Source: RGIG1918 sp045536045 (lineage in GTDB: Bacteria; Cyanobacteriota; Vampirovibrionia; Gastranaerophilales; Gastranaerophilaceae). Taken from it: a DNA stretch of 54,373 nt. The position numbers and the translations under genes are program-made. Positions 33,289-42,259 of the stretch are shown piece by piece. Location: positions 1 through 54,373 of the forward strand of contig JAZSMU010000014.1 in assembly GCA_045536045.1 (NCBI GenBank). The letters run 5' to 3'. Within the stretch, counting starts at the first letter, position 1. The number at the start of each line of letters is the position of its first letter. The notes under the pieces are model-generated. The model saw only the letters and a list, made by a program, of their open reading frames with translations, searched no databases and was not told the DNA's origin.

Positions 33289-34373
33289 TTTGCTATTTCC
33301 AAAAGCTTTTCTGTGATGTTTTTTGCTCCGTTCGGCTTAGAATTTTCAACTGTTGCCCTTTTCATAGTGGCTAATTTTTCTTCATCATCTAAAAGCTCAT
33401 AAATAAGATTTTTAAGCGTTTCATAATTGCAATTTTTATCTTCTAAAATAATTGTTGCACCTAAGCTTTCAACACTTTTTGCGTTTAACATTTGATGATT
33501 TTTAGCAGCATATGGGTAAGGCACAATAATTGATGGTGTGTTTGTTGCAAGAATTTCAGATATAGAAAGGCTTCCACCTCTTGAAACAACAAGGTCTGAC
33601 GCACCTAATGGGATTGATGTGTCTTCAAAATATGGGACTGCTAAAACATTTTTTGGGTTTAATTTTAATTTAGATTTTGTGGCTTCAAAATGCTTTTTGC
33701 CAGTTTGCAATATTATTTGAATATCATCTCTATCTAAATTATTAATAATGTCGCAAACAGCGCTATTCAGCGTGTTTGCTCCCTGTGAGCCACCCATAAT
33801 TAAAACAGTTTTTTTGTTCTCTAACCCAAGTTTTTTAAGACATTCTTCCCTATTTGTATTAAAGAAATTTTCTCTAATTGGGTTTCCAAAAACAAAGGTT
33901 TTGTCTGTTTTTAGATATTTTTTTGCGTCTTCAAATTGTAGAGTTGTTGCCTCTGCATATTTTGAAAAAACTCTTGTAACAATTCCAGGATAAGAATCGC
34001 AATCGTGCGTTATGAAAGGAATTTTAAGAAATCTGCCAGCAATTAAAGCCGGAGCTGAAACATAGCCACCTGTTGCAAAAATTGCATTTGGTTTATATTT
34101 AAGAGCATACAAAGTAGCATTACAACCTGCAATTGCTGTTTTCAAACCCCAAAGAAGAAATTTTAAGCTTAATTTTCTTGGCATAAAATCAACATCAACA
34201 GGCAAGAAATTTATATTATTATCTTTGCAGATTTTGTATTCTAAATTTTTTTTATTTCCAACAAAAAAAACTTTGTGTCCAGCTTCAATTAAAGATTTTG
34301 CAATTGCAAGAGCAGGATAAATATGCCCACCTGTTCCGCCACCTGTTATAAAAAATGTTTTAAATTCTGCCAT
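33282..34373 (-). CDS. murG: Undecaprenyl-PP-MurNAc-pentapeptide GlcNAc transferase
   Basis: MurG converts lipid I to lipid II on the inner face of the membrane. The 363-residue protein opens AEFKTFFITGGGTGGHIYPALAIA with the GGGTGGH nucleotide loop, has FATGGYVSAPALIAG in the N-terminal domain, and IMGGSQGANTLNSAV and SRGGSLSISEILATNTPSIIVPYPYA in the UDP-GlcNAc domain. A longer frame from 34421 exists, but the ATG at 34373 matches family length and overlaps ftsW by 14 bp with AGGA upstream, so it is chosen. Confidence 0.96.
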   Translation of the reverse strand: MAEFKTFFITGGGTGGHIYPALAIAKSLIEAGHKVFFVGNKKNLEYKICKDNNINFLPVDVDFMPRKLSLKFLLWGLKTAIAGCNATLYALKYKPNAIFATGGYVSAPALIAGRFLKIPFITHDCDSYPGIVTRVFSKYAEATTLQFEDAKKYLKTDKTFVFGNPIRENFFNTNREECLKKLGLENKKTVLIMGGSQGANTLNSAVCDIINNLDRDDIQIILQTGKKHFEATKSKLKLNPKNVLAVPYFEDTSIPLGASDLVVSRGGSLSISEILATNTPSIIVPYPYAAKNHQMLNAKSVESLGATIILEDKNCNYETLKNLIYELLDDEEKLATMKRATVENSKPNGAKNITEKLLEIAKC

Positions 34374-35517
34374 ACATATTTTTCCTGTCTGAAATTCTGT
34401 CCACTTTTTTTCTTGAAACATTTAATAATACTCCAAGCATACACAAAGTTACAAATAAAGAGCTTCCACCGTAGCTAATAAATGGAAGAGGGATTCCAGT
34501 TGGTGGCATTAAAGAGCTGGTTACTCCCATATTCATCATTGCTTGGAAACATATTGAAAAAGTTATACCAAAAGCAAGAAGTTTTAAATATGGGTCAGTT
34601 GTTTTCATTGATATTGCACATCCTCTAACAAGAAATGTTCCAAATAAACAAATTATAAACAAGCATCCTAAAAATCCAAATTCTTCAGCAATAACTGCGT
34701 AAATATAGTCTGTGTGGTTTTCTGGAAGCCAGCCTAGCTTTTGTTTAGAGTTTCCATAGCCAACTCCAAAAAAGTTCCCAGAAGCGAATGCAATTAATGA
34801 TTGAATTGTGTTATAACCTGCTCCTCTTGGGTCAAGTTCTGGTTTAAAAGCATATCTAATTCTTTCTAAGTGATAGGGCTTAATTTTCGTTGCAATTGCA
34901 CAAACACAAAGAGTTCCTAATATAAATAAATCTTTAAAATTCCCACCTGCACAAAGAAAAATCACAGAAAATGTTGCCAGAAGAAGAATTACCATAGATA
35001 AGTTTGGCTGAGATAAAACTAGCAACAATATAATTCCAAATGGGATGTAATATTTAAGTTTTTTGGAGTCGTAAAGAATTGTGTTTTTTGAAAACATAGT
35101 TGCACAACACAAAACAAAAATTGGTTTCGCAAATTCAGATGGTTGAAATTGAATAGGTCCTATTGCAAGCCATCTTGTTGAATTATTTACAGTAAGACCA
35201 AGAGGAGTAAATTCAACCATTAATAAAAGAGCTACAACAATCCAAGCTAAAGGAAGCCCAAATGGTTTTAATTTTTTAAGATTTATTTTATATGTAAAAA
35301 ACCAGCAACCAATAACACCTAAAACAAGCCAAATTAATTGTTTCAAAACAAAAGAAAGAGGATTATCGCCACTTGCAATTGCCTTTGGTGCACTTGCAGA
35401 AAATACTGCCAAAATCCCTATTGTTACAAGAAAAATAGATGTTATAACAAGAGTTTTGTCAGGTTTTGAAATTATAGGTTTTTCTTCTATTGCATTAAAA
35501 TTTTCTGTTGTTGACAT
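34360..35517 (-). CDS. ftsW: FtsW/RodA-family peptidoglycan polymerase
   Basis: FtsW is a SEDS protein that polymerises lipid II at the division septum. The 385-residue protein has about ten membrane segments, the VNNSTRWLAIGPIQFQPSEFAK loop, ENHTDYIYAVIAEEFGFLG and PPTGIPLPFISYGGSS near the end, all SEDS signatures. Because it sits between murD and murG, ftsW is favoured over rodA. The start is taken at ATG 35517 (MSTTENFNA), inside the murD end; a longer frame from 35574 would lie wholly in murD. Confidence 0.95.
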   Translation of the reverse strand: MSTTENFNAIEEKPIISKPDKTLVITSIFLVTIGILAVFSASAPKAIASGDNPLSFVLKQLIWLVLGVIGCWFFTYKINLKKLKPFGLPLAWIVVALLLMVEFTPLGLTVNNSTRWLAIGPIQFQPSEFAKPIFVLCCATMFSKNTILYDSKKLKYYIPFGIILLLVLSQPNLSMVILLLATFSVIFLCAGGNFKDLFILGTLCVCAIATKIKPYHLERIRYAFKPELDPRGAGYNTIQSLIAFASGNFFGVGYGNSKQKLGWLPENHTDYIYAVIAEEFGFLGCLFIICLFGTFLVRGCAISMKTTDPYLKLLAFGITFSICFQAMMNMGVTSSLMPPTGIPLPFISYGGSSLFVTLCMLGVLLNVSRKKVDRISDRKNMYGRI

Positions 35518-36832
35518 AGTTTTTGAATTTTTCCCCTCTGTCTTCAAAACTTTTGAACATATCAAAACTAGCACATGCAGGCGATAGCAAGACTACATCT
35601 GGTTTTTTTGCTATTGATTTTTCAATAGCGTCGTTTAAGCTATCTGCAAAAATTATATTTTTATATCCACCTAAAAGCAAGGCTTCTTTAAATCTTTCTG
35701 TTGCTTCTCCAATTAAAACAACAGTTTCAATATTCTTTTTAATTTCAACAACAAATTCATCTAAACTTGTGTTTTTATCTCTTCCACCTGCAATTAAGCA
35801 AACATTTTGGTTAGTAAATGCCTTAAGAGCAACCAAAGTTGCTTCAGGGTTTGTTGCTTTTGAATCGTTATAAAATTTTATTCCATTCGCTTCACGCACA
35901 AATTCGCATCTATGCTCTGGTGCCCTAAAGCTCATAATTTGTTTTTTGATAATTTCGTTTGGAATATTCAAAATCTTAGCAGCTGCAATTGCACACATAA
36001 CATTTTGATAATTATGTTCTCCAACAAGTGGAATATCTGCTAAATCAATAATTTTTTCATCTTTGAAATAAATTGAATTGTTTTGAATAGATAGTGTTGT
36101 TTTTTCTTTAACAGAATAATAATAAACGGTTGAATTAAGTTCATTACCCAATTTTTTGACCATTTCATCATCATAATTTAAAATTGCAAAATCATTTTTT
36201 CCTTGATTTCTGAAAATTTTTGCTTTTGCTTCAAAATAATTTTCAATATTTCCATGAAATCCTATATGGTCTGGAGTTAAATTACAAAAAATTGCTATAT
36301 GAGGAGCAAAAGTTGGTGAGTAATGACCTTGATAAGAGCTCATTTCTAAAGTTAAATAATCAAAATCGTTATCTTTTATAATTTCTAATGGCGAAATTCC
36401 AATATTCCCACAATATGGAGCCCTAAATTGTCCATATAAAATGTGCGAAGTTAGCATTGTGGTTGTTGTTTTTCCGTTTGTGCCTGTTATTGCAACAAAA
36501 TTTTCGCCACCTTGCAAAAACTTATATGCAAATTCAATGTCTGACATATATGGAATATTTTTTTCTTTTAAATTTTGAATAATTTTAGAAGTATGAGGAA
36601 TGCTTGGGCTTAAAATTACACAATCTGAGCCATTTATAAATTCTTCGCTATGATGTCCGATTTCAATATTTTCTGTGTATTTTTTGATTTCTTCAAATTC
36701 TTTTGAATCTTTTTTCTTTTCATCAAATTCTGAAACGAAAATATTAACGCCCATTTTAGATAAAAATTTTACAGCACCAAGTCCTGTTACACTAATTCCT
36801 AAAATTAAAACTTTTTTATTTTTGATATCCAT
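35495..36832 (-). CDS. murD: UDP-N-acetylmuramoylalanine-D-glutamate ligase
   Basis: MurD adds D-Glu to UDP-MurNAc-L-Ala. The 445-residue protein has an N-terminal Rossmann-type domain (KKVLILGISVTGLGAVKFL), the ATP loop VAITGTNGKTTTTMLTSHIL, PDHIGFHGNIENYFEAKAKI, and the C-terminal RAPEHRCEFVREANGIKFYNDSKATNPEAT. Its ATG shares one base with the mraY stop (TAATG), so the two are coupled. murC and murE are not in the window. Confidence 0.97.
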   Translation of the reverse strand: MDIKNKKVLILGISVTGLGAVKFLSKMGVNIFVSEFDEKKKDSKEFEEIKKYTENIEIGHHSEEFINGSDCVILSPSIPHTSKIIQNLKEKNIPYMSDIEFAYKFLQGGENFVAITGTNGKTTTTMLTSHILYGQFRAPYCGNIGISPLEIIKDNDFDYLTLEMSSYQGHYSPTFAPHIAIFCNLTPDHIGFHGNIENYFEAKAKIFRNQGKNDFAILNYDDEMVKKLGNELNSTVYYYSVKEKTTLSIQNNSIYFKDEKIIDLADIPLVGEHNYQNVMCAIAAAKILNIPNEIIKKQIMSFRAPEHRCEFVREANGIKFYNDSKATNPEATLVALKAFTNQNVCLIAGGRDKNTSLDEFVVEIKKNIETVVLIGEATERFKEALLLGGYKNIIFADSLNDAIEKSIAKKPDVVLLSPACASFDMFKSFEDRGEKFKNYVNNRKF

Positions 36833-37803
36833 TATGAATGAACCTTAATTAAATAATAGCCTAAAACAGCTATGCTAGAGCCTATAAAAGAAACAAGAGA
36901 GAAAACAAAAACAATTTTATTTTCACTCCAACCACAAAGTTCAAAGTGATGATGAATTGGGCTCATTTTGAAAATTCTTTTGCCAGTTAATTTAAAGCTT
37001 GCGACTTGAAGCATAACAGATAAAGTTTCTGCTATAAACAAAATTCCAATAGGAATTAACCAAAGCTCAAATTTTCCCATTATAGCGAGAGTTGCCAAAA
37101 GCCCACCTAAAGCAAGGCTTCCTGTATCTCCCATAAAGATTTTTGCAGGCTTTTTGTTGTGGTAATAAAATCCTAAACAAGCAAAAGCACTTGCACCAGA
37201 AATTATTGCAAGGTCTATGTAGCCATTCATAAAAGATAAACAAGCACAAGCTAAAAATGCCCAAAAAGCACTTGTTGAAGCAAGCCCGTCTAGCCCATCT
37301 GTTAAATTTACAGCATTAGATGCACCAACTATCATAAATACTGCAAAAATTGGGTAAAAATAGCCTAAATCTATGCTCAAATTCATAAAAGAAATTTCTG
37401 TTCTGTTTGAAAAGATTAAAAGCACGGCAGGAAGCATACTAACGGCAATTTGGAGCATTAATTTTCCTCTTGCACTTAATCCCATATTTTGTTTGCCTTT
37501 AATTTTTTTAATGTCATCTTCAAAGCCTGTAAAAGCGTAGAAAATAAATGTCAAAAGAACAACAAGAGCTCTGGTTGTTGTTTCTTGTGCCATAAAAAGA
37601 GTTATTAAGGAAGCAAAAAATATAGATAAAACAATAAAAACGCCACCTGTTGTTGGAGTTTTTTCTTTATTAGCGTGCATTTTAGCAACTTCTTCTCTTA
37701 AATATTGCGAATACATTTTTTTCTTCATAAATGCAATATAAGGGACACCCAAAAGTAGTGAAAAAATGAGTGCTATAATACATGCAACACTAATCATTAT
37801 CAT
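36832..37803 (-). CDS. mraY: Phospho-MurNAc-pentapeptide transferase
   Basis: MraY makes lipid I by moving phospho-MurNAc-pentapeptide to undecaprenyl phosphate. The 323-residue polytopic membrane protein has KEKTPTTGGVFIVLS, NAVNLTDGLDGLASTS with the catalytic Asp, IFMGDTGSLALGG, and MSPIHHHFELCGWSENKIV near the C-terminus. It overlaps murF by 14 bp. The ATG at 37803 or the one two codons later are both possible. Confidence 0.97.
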   Translation of the reverse strand: MIMISVACIIALIFSLLLGVPYIAFMKKKMYSQYLREEVAKMHANKEKTPTTGGVFIVLSIFFASLITLFMAQETTTRALVVLLTFIFYAFTGFEDDIKKIKGKQNMGLSARGKLMLQIAVSMLPAVLLIFSNRTEISFMNLSIDLGYFYPIFAVFMIVGASNAVNLTDGLDGLASTSAFWAFLACACLSFMNGYIDLAIISGASAFACLGFYYHNKKPAKIFMGDTGSLALGGLLATLAIMGKFELWLIPIGILFIAETLSVMLQVASFKLTGKRIFKMSPIHHHFELCGWSENKIVFVFSLVSFIGSSIAVLGYYLIKVHS

Positions 37804-39118
37804 AATTTTTAATTTCCTCTATAATTTTTTCAAATTGCATAGCACGTGATGCTTTAAATAGAATATTTGAATTTTTTTCGCAGTTTTCAACAATAAAATC
37901 TGCTAATTCTTTATGAGAATTGAAATGTTTTGAATTGATTTTAGTGCCTTGACCAATAAATTTTGCCAATGGTCCAAGAGTTAAAAGGTTTGCATTTTCA
38001 TAATTATTCAAAAATGCACCAATTTCTTTGTGATATTTAATTTCATCTCTGCCCAATTCTTTCATATCGCCTAAAACAAGATAAATTGGGTCTTTATAAA
38101 CAGATAAAAATGTTTTTAAAACTGCAATCATTGATTCAGGGTTTGCGTTGTAGCTATCATTTACAAGATTTAAACCTTTTGTGTTTGTTATTTCCCAACG
38201 TTTTTCAATTTGGTGAAATTTTAAAAGACCAGTTTTAATATTTTCTTCTGAAATTCCTAAATTTTGAGCAGTTTTAATAACTAAAAGTGCATTCTCAACA
38301 TTGTGTTCACCCTCAATTTGAAGTTCATATTTTGTATTTTCAAATTCAAATGAGGTGTAACCTTGTTTAATTATGATATTTTGGGCATCTTTTAAAGATA
38401 AATAATATTCATCACCTTTAAAATTAACTCTCTTTCTAATTTTTTCATTATCGTTTGCAACAAAAAGCCCGTCTTCTTTGAGGTGGTTTGTAATTTCGCA
38501 TTTAGCTGAAGCAATATTATCAACGCTTCCAAGTCTTTCAACGTGGGCTGTTCCAATGTTTGTAATAATTCCGATATCTGGTTCTAAATATTTATCTAAA
38601 AGTTCAATTTCCCCTAAATTTCTCATTCCTAATTCTGCAACAACAACTTCTGTATCTTTTGGCATAGCAAATAATGTTTGACATAAACCAATTTCGTTGT
38701 TGTGGTTTAGTTTAGATTTGTGAGTTTTGAATGTTGTTGCCATAACTTCTGCCATCATTTCTTTAACAGTAGTTTTGCCTGATGAGCCTGTTATAGCAAT
38801 AACTTTAGGGTTGAATTTGCGTCTTATATATCTAGCTAGTTCAAGATATGCAATCAAAGAATTTTTAACAGCAAGAACAAATTTTGCTTTTTCATTAATT
38901 TTTCTATTGTCTTGTGTAAAATAACCAACAACGCCTTTTTCTATTGCGTTATCAATAAAATTATGACCGTCAAAATTTTCTCCTCTTAAAGGAAGATAAA
39001 TTTCGCTTTCATTGATTGTTCTAGTGTCGGTGCTTATGCCAAATTCGCCCTCAATTTTTTCTCCCCAAATGAGTTTCGCACCTGTTACTTCAACTATTTC
39101 CTCAAATGTAAATCTCAA
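37790..39118 (-). CDS. murF: UDP-MurNAc-tripeptide D-alanyl-D-alanine ligase
   Basis: MurF adds D-Ala-D-Ala to complete the pentapeptide. The 442-residue protein has an N-terminal uridine-binding domain (DTRTINESEIYLPLRGENFDGHNF), the ATP loop VIAITGSSGKTTVKEM, NHNNEIGLCQTL, GTAHVERLGS, and the C-terminal LVNDSYNANPESM. Start is TTG with GGAG 6 nt upstream. It heads murF-mraY-murD-ftsW-murG-folC, every gene overlapping the next, and is divergent from the DUF4127 gene. Confidence 0.96.
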   Translation of the reverse strand: MRFTFEEIVEVTGAKLIWGEKIEGEFGISTDTRTINESEIYLPLRGENFDGHNFIDNAIEKGVVGYFTQDNRKINEKAKFVLAVKNSLIAYLELARYIRRKFNPKVIAITGSSGKTTVKEMMAEVMATTFKTHKSKLNHNNEIGLCQTLFAMPKDTEVVVAELGMRNLGEIELLDKYLEPDIGIITNIGTAHVERLGSVDNIASAKCEITNHLKEDGLFVANDNEKIRKRVNFKGDEYYLSLKDAQNIIIKQGYTSFEFENTKYELQIEGEHNVENALLVIKTAQNLGISEENIKTGLLKFHQIEKRWEITNTKGLNLVNDSYNANPESMIAVLKTFLSVYKDPIYLVLGDMKELGRDEIKYHKEIGAFLNNYENANLLTLGPLAKFIGQGTKINSKHFNSHKELADFIVENCEKNSNILFKASRAMQFEKIIEEIKNYDND

Positions 39119-39147
39119 AATTTCTCCATAAATTTTGTTTAATTTTA

Positions 39148-39177
39148 TTGTAAATCAAACAGAAAATGATGTAAAAT
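39148..39177 (+). promoter_or_regulatory. Promoter giving a leaderless mRNA for the DUF4127 gene
   Basis: TTGTAA (39148-39153), an 18-bp spacer and TAAAAT (39172-39177) precede the ATG at 39184 by exactly 6 nt. There is no ribosome site. The arrangement matches ribE, hisG and the 62-residue gene. Confidence 0.6.
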
Positions 39178-39183
39178 TGATTT

Positions 39184-40578
39184 ATGAAAAAAATTGCTTT
39201 TGTTCCTATAGATAACCGTCCTATATGCTATTCATTGCCTTTAGATATAGTTGCTCAAAATGAAGATATTAAACTTTTGTTACCAAAAAGAGAATTTTTA
39301 GGAGGTTTATACGATTCTTCTTCAATAAACGACATTTTCTTGTGGCTAGAGAGTTTAGAAAATGTTGATTATTTAATTTTGTCCCTAGATACTTTGGCTT
39401 ATGGTGGTTTAGTTACTTCAAGAAGATGTAATGACACAAAAGAAGAAATTTTAGAAAGAATTAATCGCTTAGAAAAAATTATTAAAAAGCTGGGTGCAAA
39501 AGTTTTTGCATTTTCTAGCATTATGCGAATTTCAAATAATAACATTAATGAAGAAGAAAAAGAATATTGGGCTCAATGGGGCAAAAAGATTTTTCAATAT
39601 TCATATGCACTTCATAAATCTCGCAGGTTAAGGTGTGCAAATTGCGTTATAAACACAGTTCCAGAAGATATTTTAGATGATTATTTGAAAACAAGAGAAA
39701 GAAATTTTGAAATTAACAAGCACTACCTAAATCTTGCAAAAAATCATGTTTTTGACTTGCTTATTTTTTCAAAAGATGATTGTGCTGAATTTGGTTTGAA
39801 TGTTGAAGAAGCTGAAAAACTTGCTGAATTATCTAAAGAAAATGAAAATATTTTAATCAAAACAGGGGCAGATGAAATTCCACTTTCAATGCTTACGAGA
39901 GCTGTTGCAGATAATGAAAATATTAAAATTTGCCCTAAGTTTGTTTTTGAAAATTCTAAGAATTTAATTTCAAAATATGAAGATATTCCATTAATAGAAA
40001 ATGTTTTAGCTCAAATTTCTTTAGCTGGTTTAAATGTTGATTATGAAAATCCAGATTTGATTTTTTTGATTAATAATTTCCAATTTTCTCAAGGCGATTT
40101 GGTTTTAGGCGAAGCTAATAAGGGAAATTTGAATATTGATTTTAGTTTTGAAAAACCATTTTTTATTGCTGATGTTGATAATGCAAATGGTGCTAATATC
40201 AATTTTGTTGATGCTCTTATAAGTGCTAAAAATCCTAATTTTATGGGCTATGCTGGCTATAATACATCTGCTAATTCAATAGGGTGTGCTATATCTTGTG
40301 CAATAGTTTATTATTTAGCAAAAAATAAGAACGAAAATGCGTTTAAAAAGCTTAATTTTATTAGATTTTTAGATGATTATGCTTACCAAGCTGTTATTAG
40401 AAAAGAAGTTAGAGAAAAAGGCGAAATTTCAAACTTGTTTGAAATTGAGCCTTATATTAAAGACTTTGAACCATATGAAGAAAAATTTGCTTCATATTTA
40501 GGTTATAATTTTAAAGAAATTAAATATTCGCTTCCTTGGAATAGGAGCTTTGAGGTTGAAATAGAGGTATATGATTAA
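39184..40578 (+). CDS. DUF4127-family protein
   Basis: The 464-residue product opens KKIAFVPIDNRPICYSLPLDI and has LLPKREFLGGLYDSSSINDIFLWLES and LSLDTLAYGGLVTSRRCN, which match the DUF4127 family, whose function is not established. A later GTDEI-like IKTGADEIPLSMLTRAV and GYAGYNTSANSIGCAISCAIVYYL are also conserved in it. It has no signal peptide. It overlaps waaA by 8 bp and is therefore translationally coupled to a lipid A glycosyltransferase. That pairing is the best context clue, but it does not establish a role. Confidence 0.85.
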   Translation: MKKIAFVPIDNRPICYSLPLDIVAQNEDIKLLLPKREFLGGLYDSSSINDIFLWLESLENVDYLILSLDTLAYGGLVTSRRCNDTKEEILERINRLEKIIKKLGAKVFAFSSIMRISNNNINEEEKEYWAQWGKKIFQYSYALHKSRRLRCANCVINTVPEDILDDYLKTRERNFEINKHYLNLAKNHVFDLLIFSKDDCAEFGLNVEEAEKLAELSKENENILIKTGADEIPLSMLTRAVADNENIKICPKFVFENSKNLISKYEDIPLIENVLAQISLAGLNVDYENPDLIFLINNFQFSQGDLVLGEANKGNLNIDFSFEKPFFIADVDNANGANINFVDALISAKNPNFMGYAGYNTSANSIGCAISCAIVYYLAKNKNENAFKKLNFIRFLDDYAYQAVIRKEVREKGEISNLFEIEPYIKDFEPYEEKFASYLGYNFKEIKYSLPWNRSFEVEIEVYD

Positions 40579-41803
40579 ATTTTATAAAATACTTTTTCCA
40601 ATATTTTTTATCCCTGTCATTTTAGTTTTGTCCATTTTTTCAAAAAAAATTAGAGCTGGAATGAAGCAAAAATTAGGCTTTTATGACTTTCAAATGGATA
40701 AAAAAACTTTTTGGGTTCATGCAGTTTCAGTTGGCGAAATAAATTCTTTAACAGATTTCATTAAAGAAAATAAAGACAAAAATATTATTTTAACAACATC
40801 CACTCCTCAAGGGTTTGAGCTTGCAAATAAAAAACTTATAGATTATGTTGAGGCAATTTGTTATTTTCCATTAGATACAGATTTTGCAATTAATAATGCA
40901 ATTCGTGCAATAAATCCTAAATTTGTTATGATTTTTGAAACAGAAATTTGGCCTAATTTTTCCTATATTTTGAATAAGAAAAATATTCCTTTGTTTATTT
41001 CAAATGGCAGAATTTCAGACGCTACTTTTAATTCATATAAAAAATTAAAATTCTTTTTAAAGGGTGTTTTTTCTTGTTTTTCTGGAATTTTAGCTCAAAG
41101 CGTTGAAGATAGGGAAAAATTTATTGAAATTGGTGCAAAACCTGAGCTTGTTGAAGTTATGGGCAACATTAAATTTGATATTAAAACTCCAGATAAAAAT
41201 ATTCAAGAAGAGTTAAAAAATTATTATAAAATTGGCGAAAGTCCTGTGGTTGTTGTTGGAAGCACTCATCCAGACGAAGAGGAAATTTATATTAATCTAT
41301 TCAAAAAACTTCAAAAAGACCAAAATGTTAAATTTTTAATTGCTCCAAGACATTTAGAAAGAGTTGGTGCAATTTCGGCTTTATTAGAAAAAAATAATAT
41401 TAATTTTGCCCTAAAATCTTCAGGCAAAACATTTGAGGATGTTGATGTCATTGTTTTAGATACAACAGGCGAATTGGCAAATGTTTATTCAATTTCAAAA
41501 TTTTCAATTATTGCAGGAAGTTTTGATTCAACGGGAGGACACAACCCACTAGAAGCAACAATTTGGGGCGTGCCAGCTATTAGTGGCCCTAATATTAAAA
41601 ATTTCAAAGTTATATATAAAGAGCTAACAAAAGCAAACAGTGCAAGAGTTGTGGCTTCTGAGGCTGAATTATATGAAATTTCTAAAAAACTTATAGAAGA
41701 TTCCGATTTTTGTTCAAAAATGCAACTTAATTCAGCGAAAACAATTGCCGAAAATTCTGGTGCAACAAAGTATTTAGAAAATTATATAGATAATTTTACT
41801 TAA
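40571..41803 (+). CDS. waaA: 3-deoxy-D-manno-octulosonic acid (Kdo) transferase-like protein
   Basis: WaaA adds Kdo to lipid A precursors, implying a Gram-negative envelope with LPS. The 410-residue GT30 protein has an N-terminal membrane anchor (about 8-24), FWVHAVSVGEINSL, TSTPQGFELA, CYFPLDTDFAINNAIRAINP, FETEIWPNF, NGRISDATFNSYKKLKFFLK, VGSTHPDEEEI, RHLERV and GSFDSTGGHNPLEATIWGVP. All are in the family order and the length is normal. The preceding DUF4127 gene overlaps its start. Confidence 0.94.
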   Translation: MIKFYKILFPIFFIPVILVLSIFSKKIRAGMKQKLGFYDFQMDKKTFWVHAVSVGEINSLTDFIKENKDKNIILTTSTPQGFELANKKLIDYVEAICYFPLDTDFAINNAIRAINPKFVMIFETEIWPNFSYILNKKNIPLFISNGRISDATFNSYKKLKFFLKGVFSCFSGILAQSVEDREKFIEIGAKPELVEVMGNIKFDIKTPDKNIQEELKNYYKIGESPVVVVGSTHPDEEEIYINLFKKLQKDQNVKFLIAPRHLERVGAISALLEKNNINFALKSSGKTFEDVDVIVLDTTGELANVYSISKFSIIAGSFDSTGGHNPLEATIWGVPAISGPNIKNFKVIYKELTKANSARVVASEAELYEISKKLIEDSDFCSKMQLNSAKTIAENSGATKYLENYIDNFT

Positions 41804-41823
41804 AGAACTAAAAGTGCTATACT
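41795..41823 (+). promoter_or_regulatory. Promoter of the YjbQ-pepP-methyltransferase run
   Basis: TTTACT (41795-41800), a 17-bp spacer and extended -10 TGC-TATACT (hexamer 41818-41823) form a good sigma-70 promoter, overlapping the waaA stop. Transcription would start about 20 nt before the ATG at 41852, so this mRNA has a short leader, unlike the four leaderless cases. Confidence 0.6.
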
Positions 41824-41851
41824 TCAAATATAGTCTAGGTTTTAGTTAATT

Positions 41852-42259
41852 ATGGCAAAAATAACAAAATTTCAAATAACTTCTCGTGGTTTTAATGATG
41901 CCATTGATATAACATCAAAAATTCATTCAATTGTTAAAGAAAATAATATCCAAAATGGCACAGTTCAAGTGTTTGCACCAGACCACACATCTTGTATCAT
42001 AATGCTTCCTAGAGGAGTACCTATAGTTCAAGATTTTTTAGATGTTTTAGGTGAATTTATCCCAATGGATAAGATTTATAAGTTTGATGAAAAATATAAC
42101 ACAAATGCCTATGCCCATTTAAGAAGTGTTTTTTTAGGTAATTCCGTTTCAATTTTAGTTGAAAATGGTGTTCCTGATTTTGGTGGTGGGCAAATGCTTT
42201 TCATAGATTTTGACAACAAATCATCAAACAAGCTAATTAAAGTTTTTGTAGGGAATTAA
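41852..42259 (+). CDS. YjbQ family (UPF0047) protein
   Basis: The 135-residue product matches the small YjbQ/UPF0047 fold: FQITSRGFNDAIDITSKI, GTVQVFAPDHTSCIIM, then AHLRSVFLGNSVSILVENG and an end FGGGQMLFIDFDN. The usual HTTA is HTSC here, and the usual LGTWQ motif near the end is FGGGQ. Some members have weak thiamine-phosphate synthase activity, but the true role is unknown. Its stop overlaps the pepP start (TAATG). The nearest SD-like AGG is about 12 nt from the ATG, so translation start is weak. Confidence 0.85.
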   Translation: MAKITKFQITSRGFNDAIDITSKIHSIVKENNIQNGTVQVFAPDHTSCIIMLPRGVPIVQDFLDVLGEFIPMDKIYKFDEKYNTNAYAHLRSVFLGNSVSILVENGVPDFGGGQMLFIDFDNKSSNKLIKVFVGN

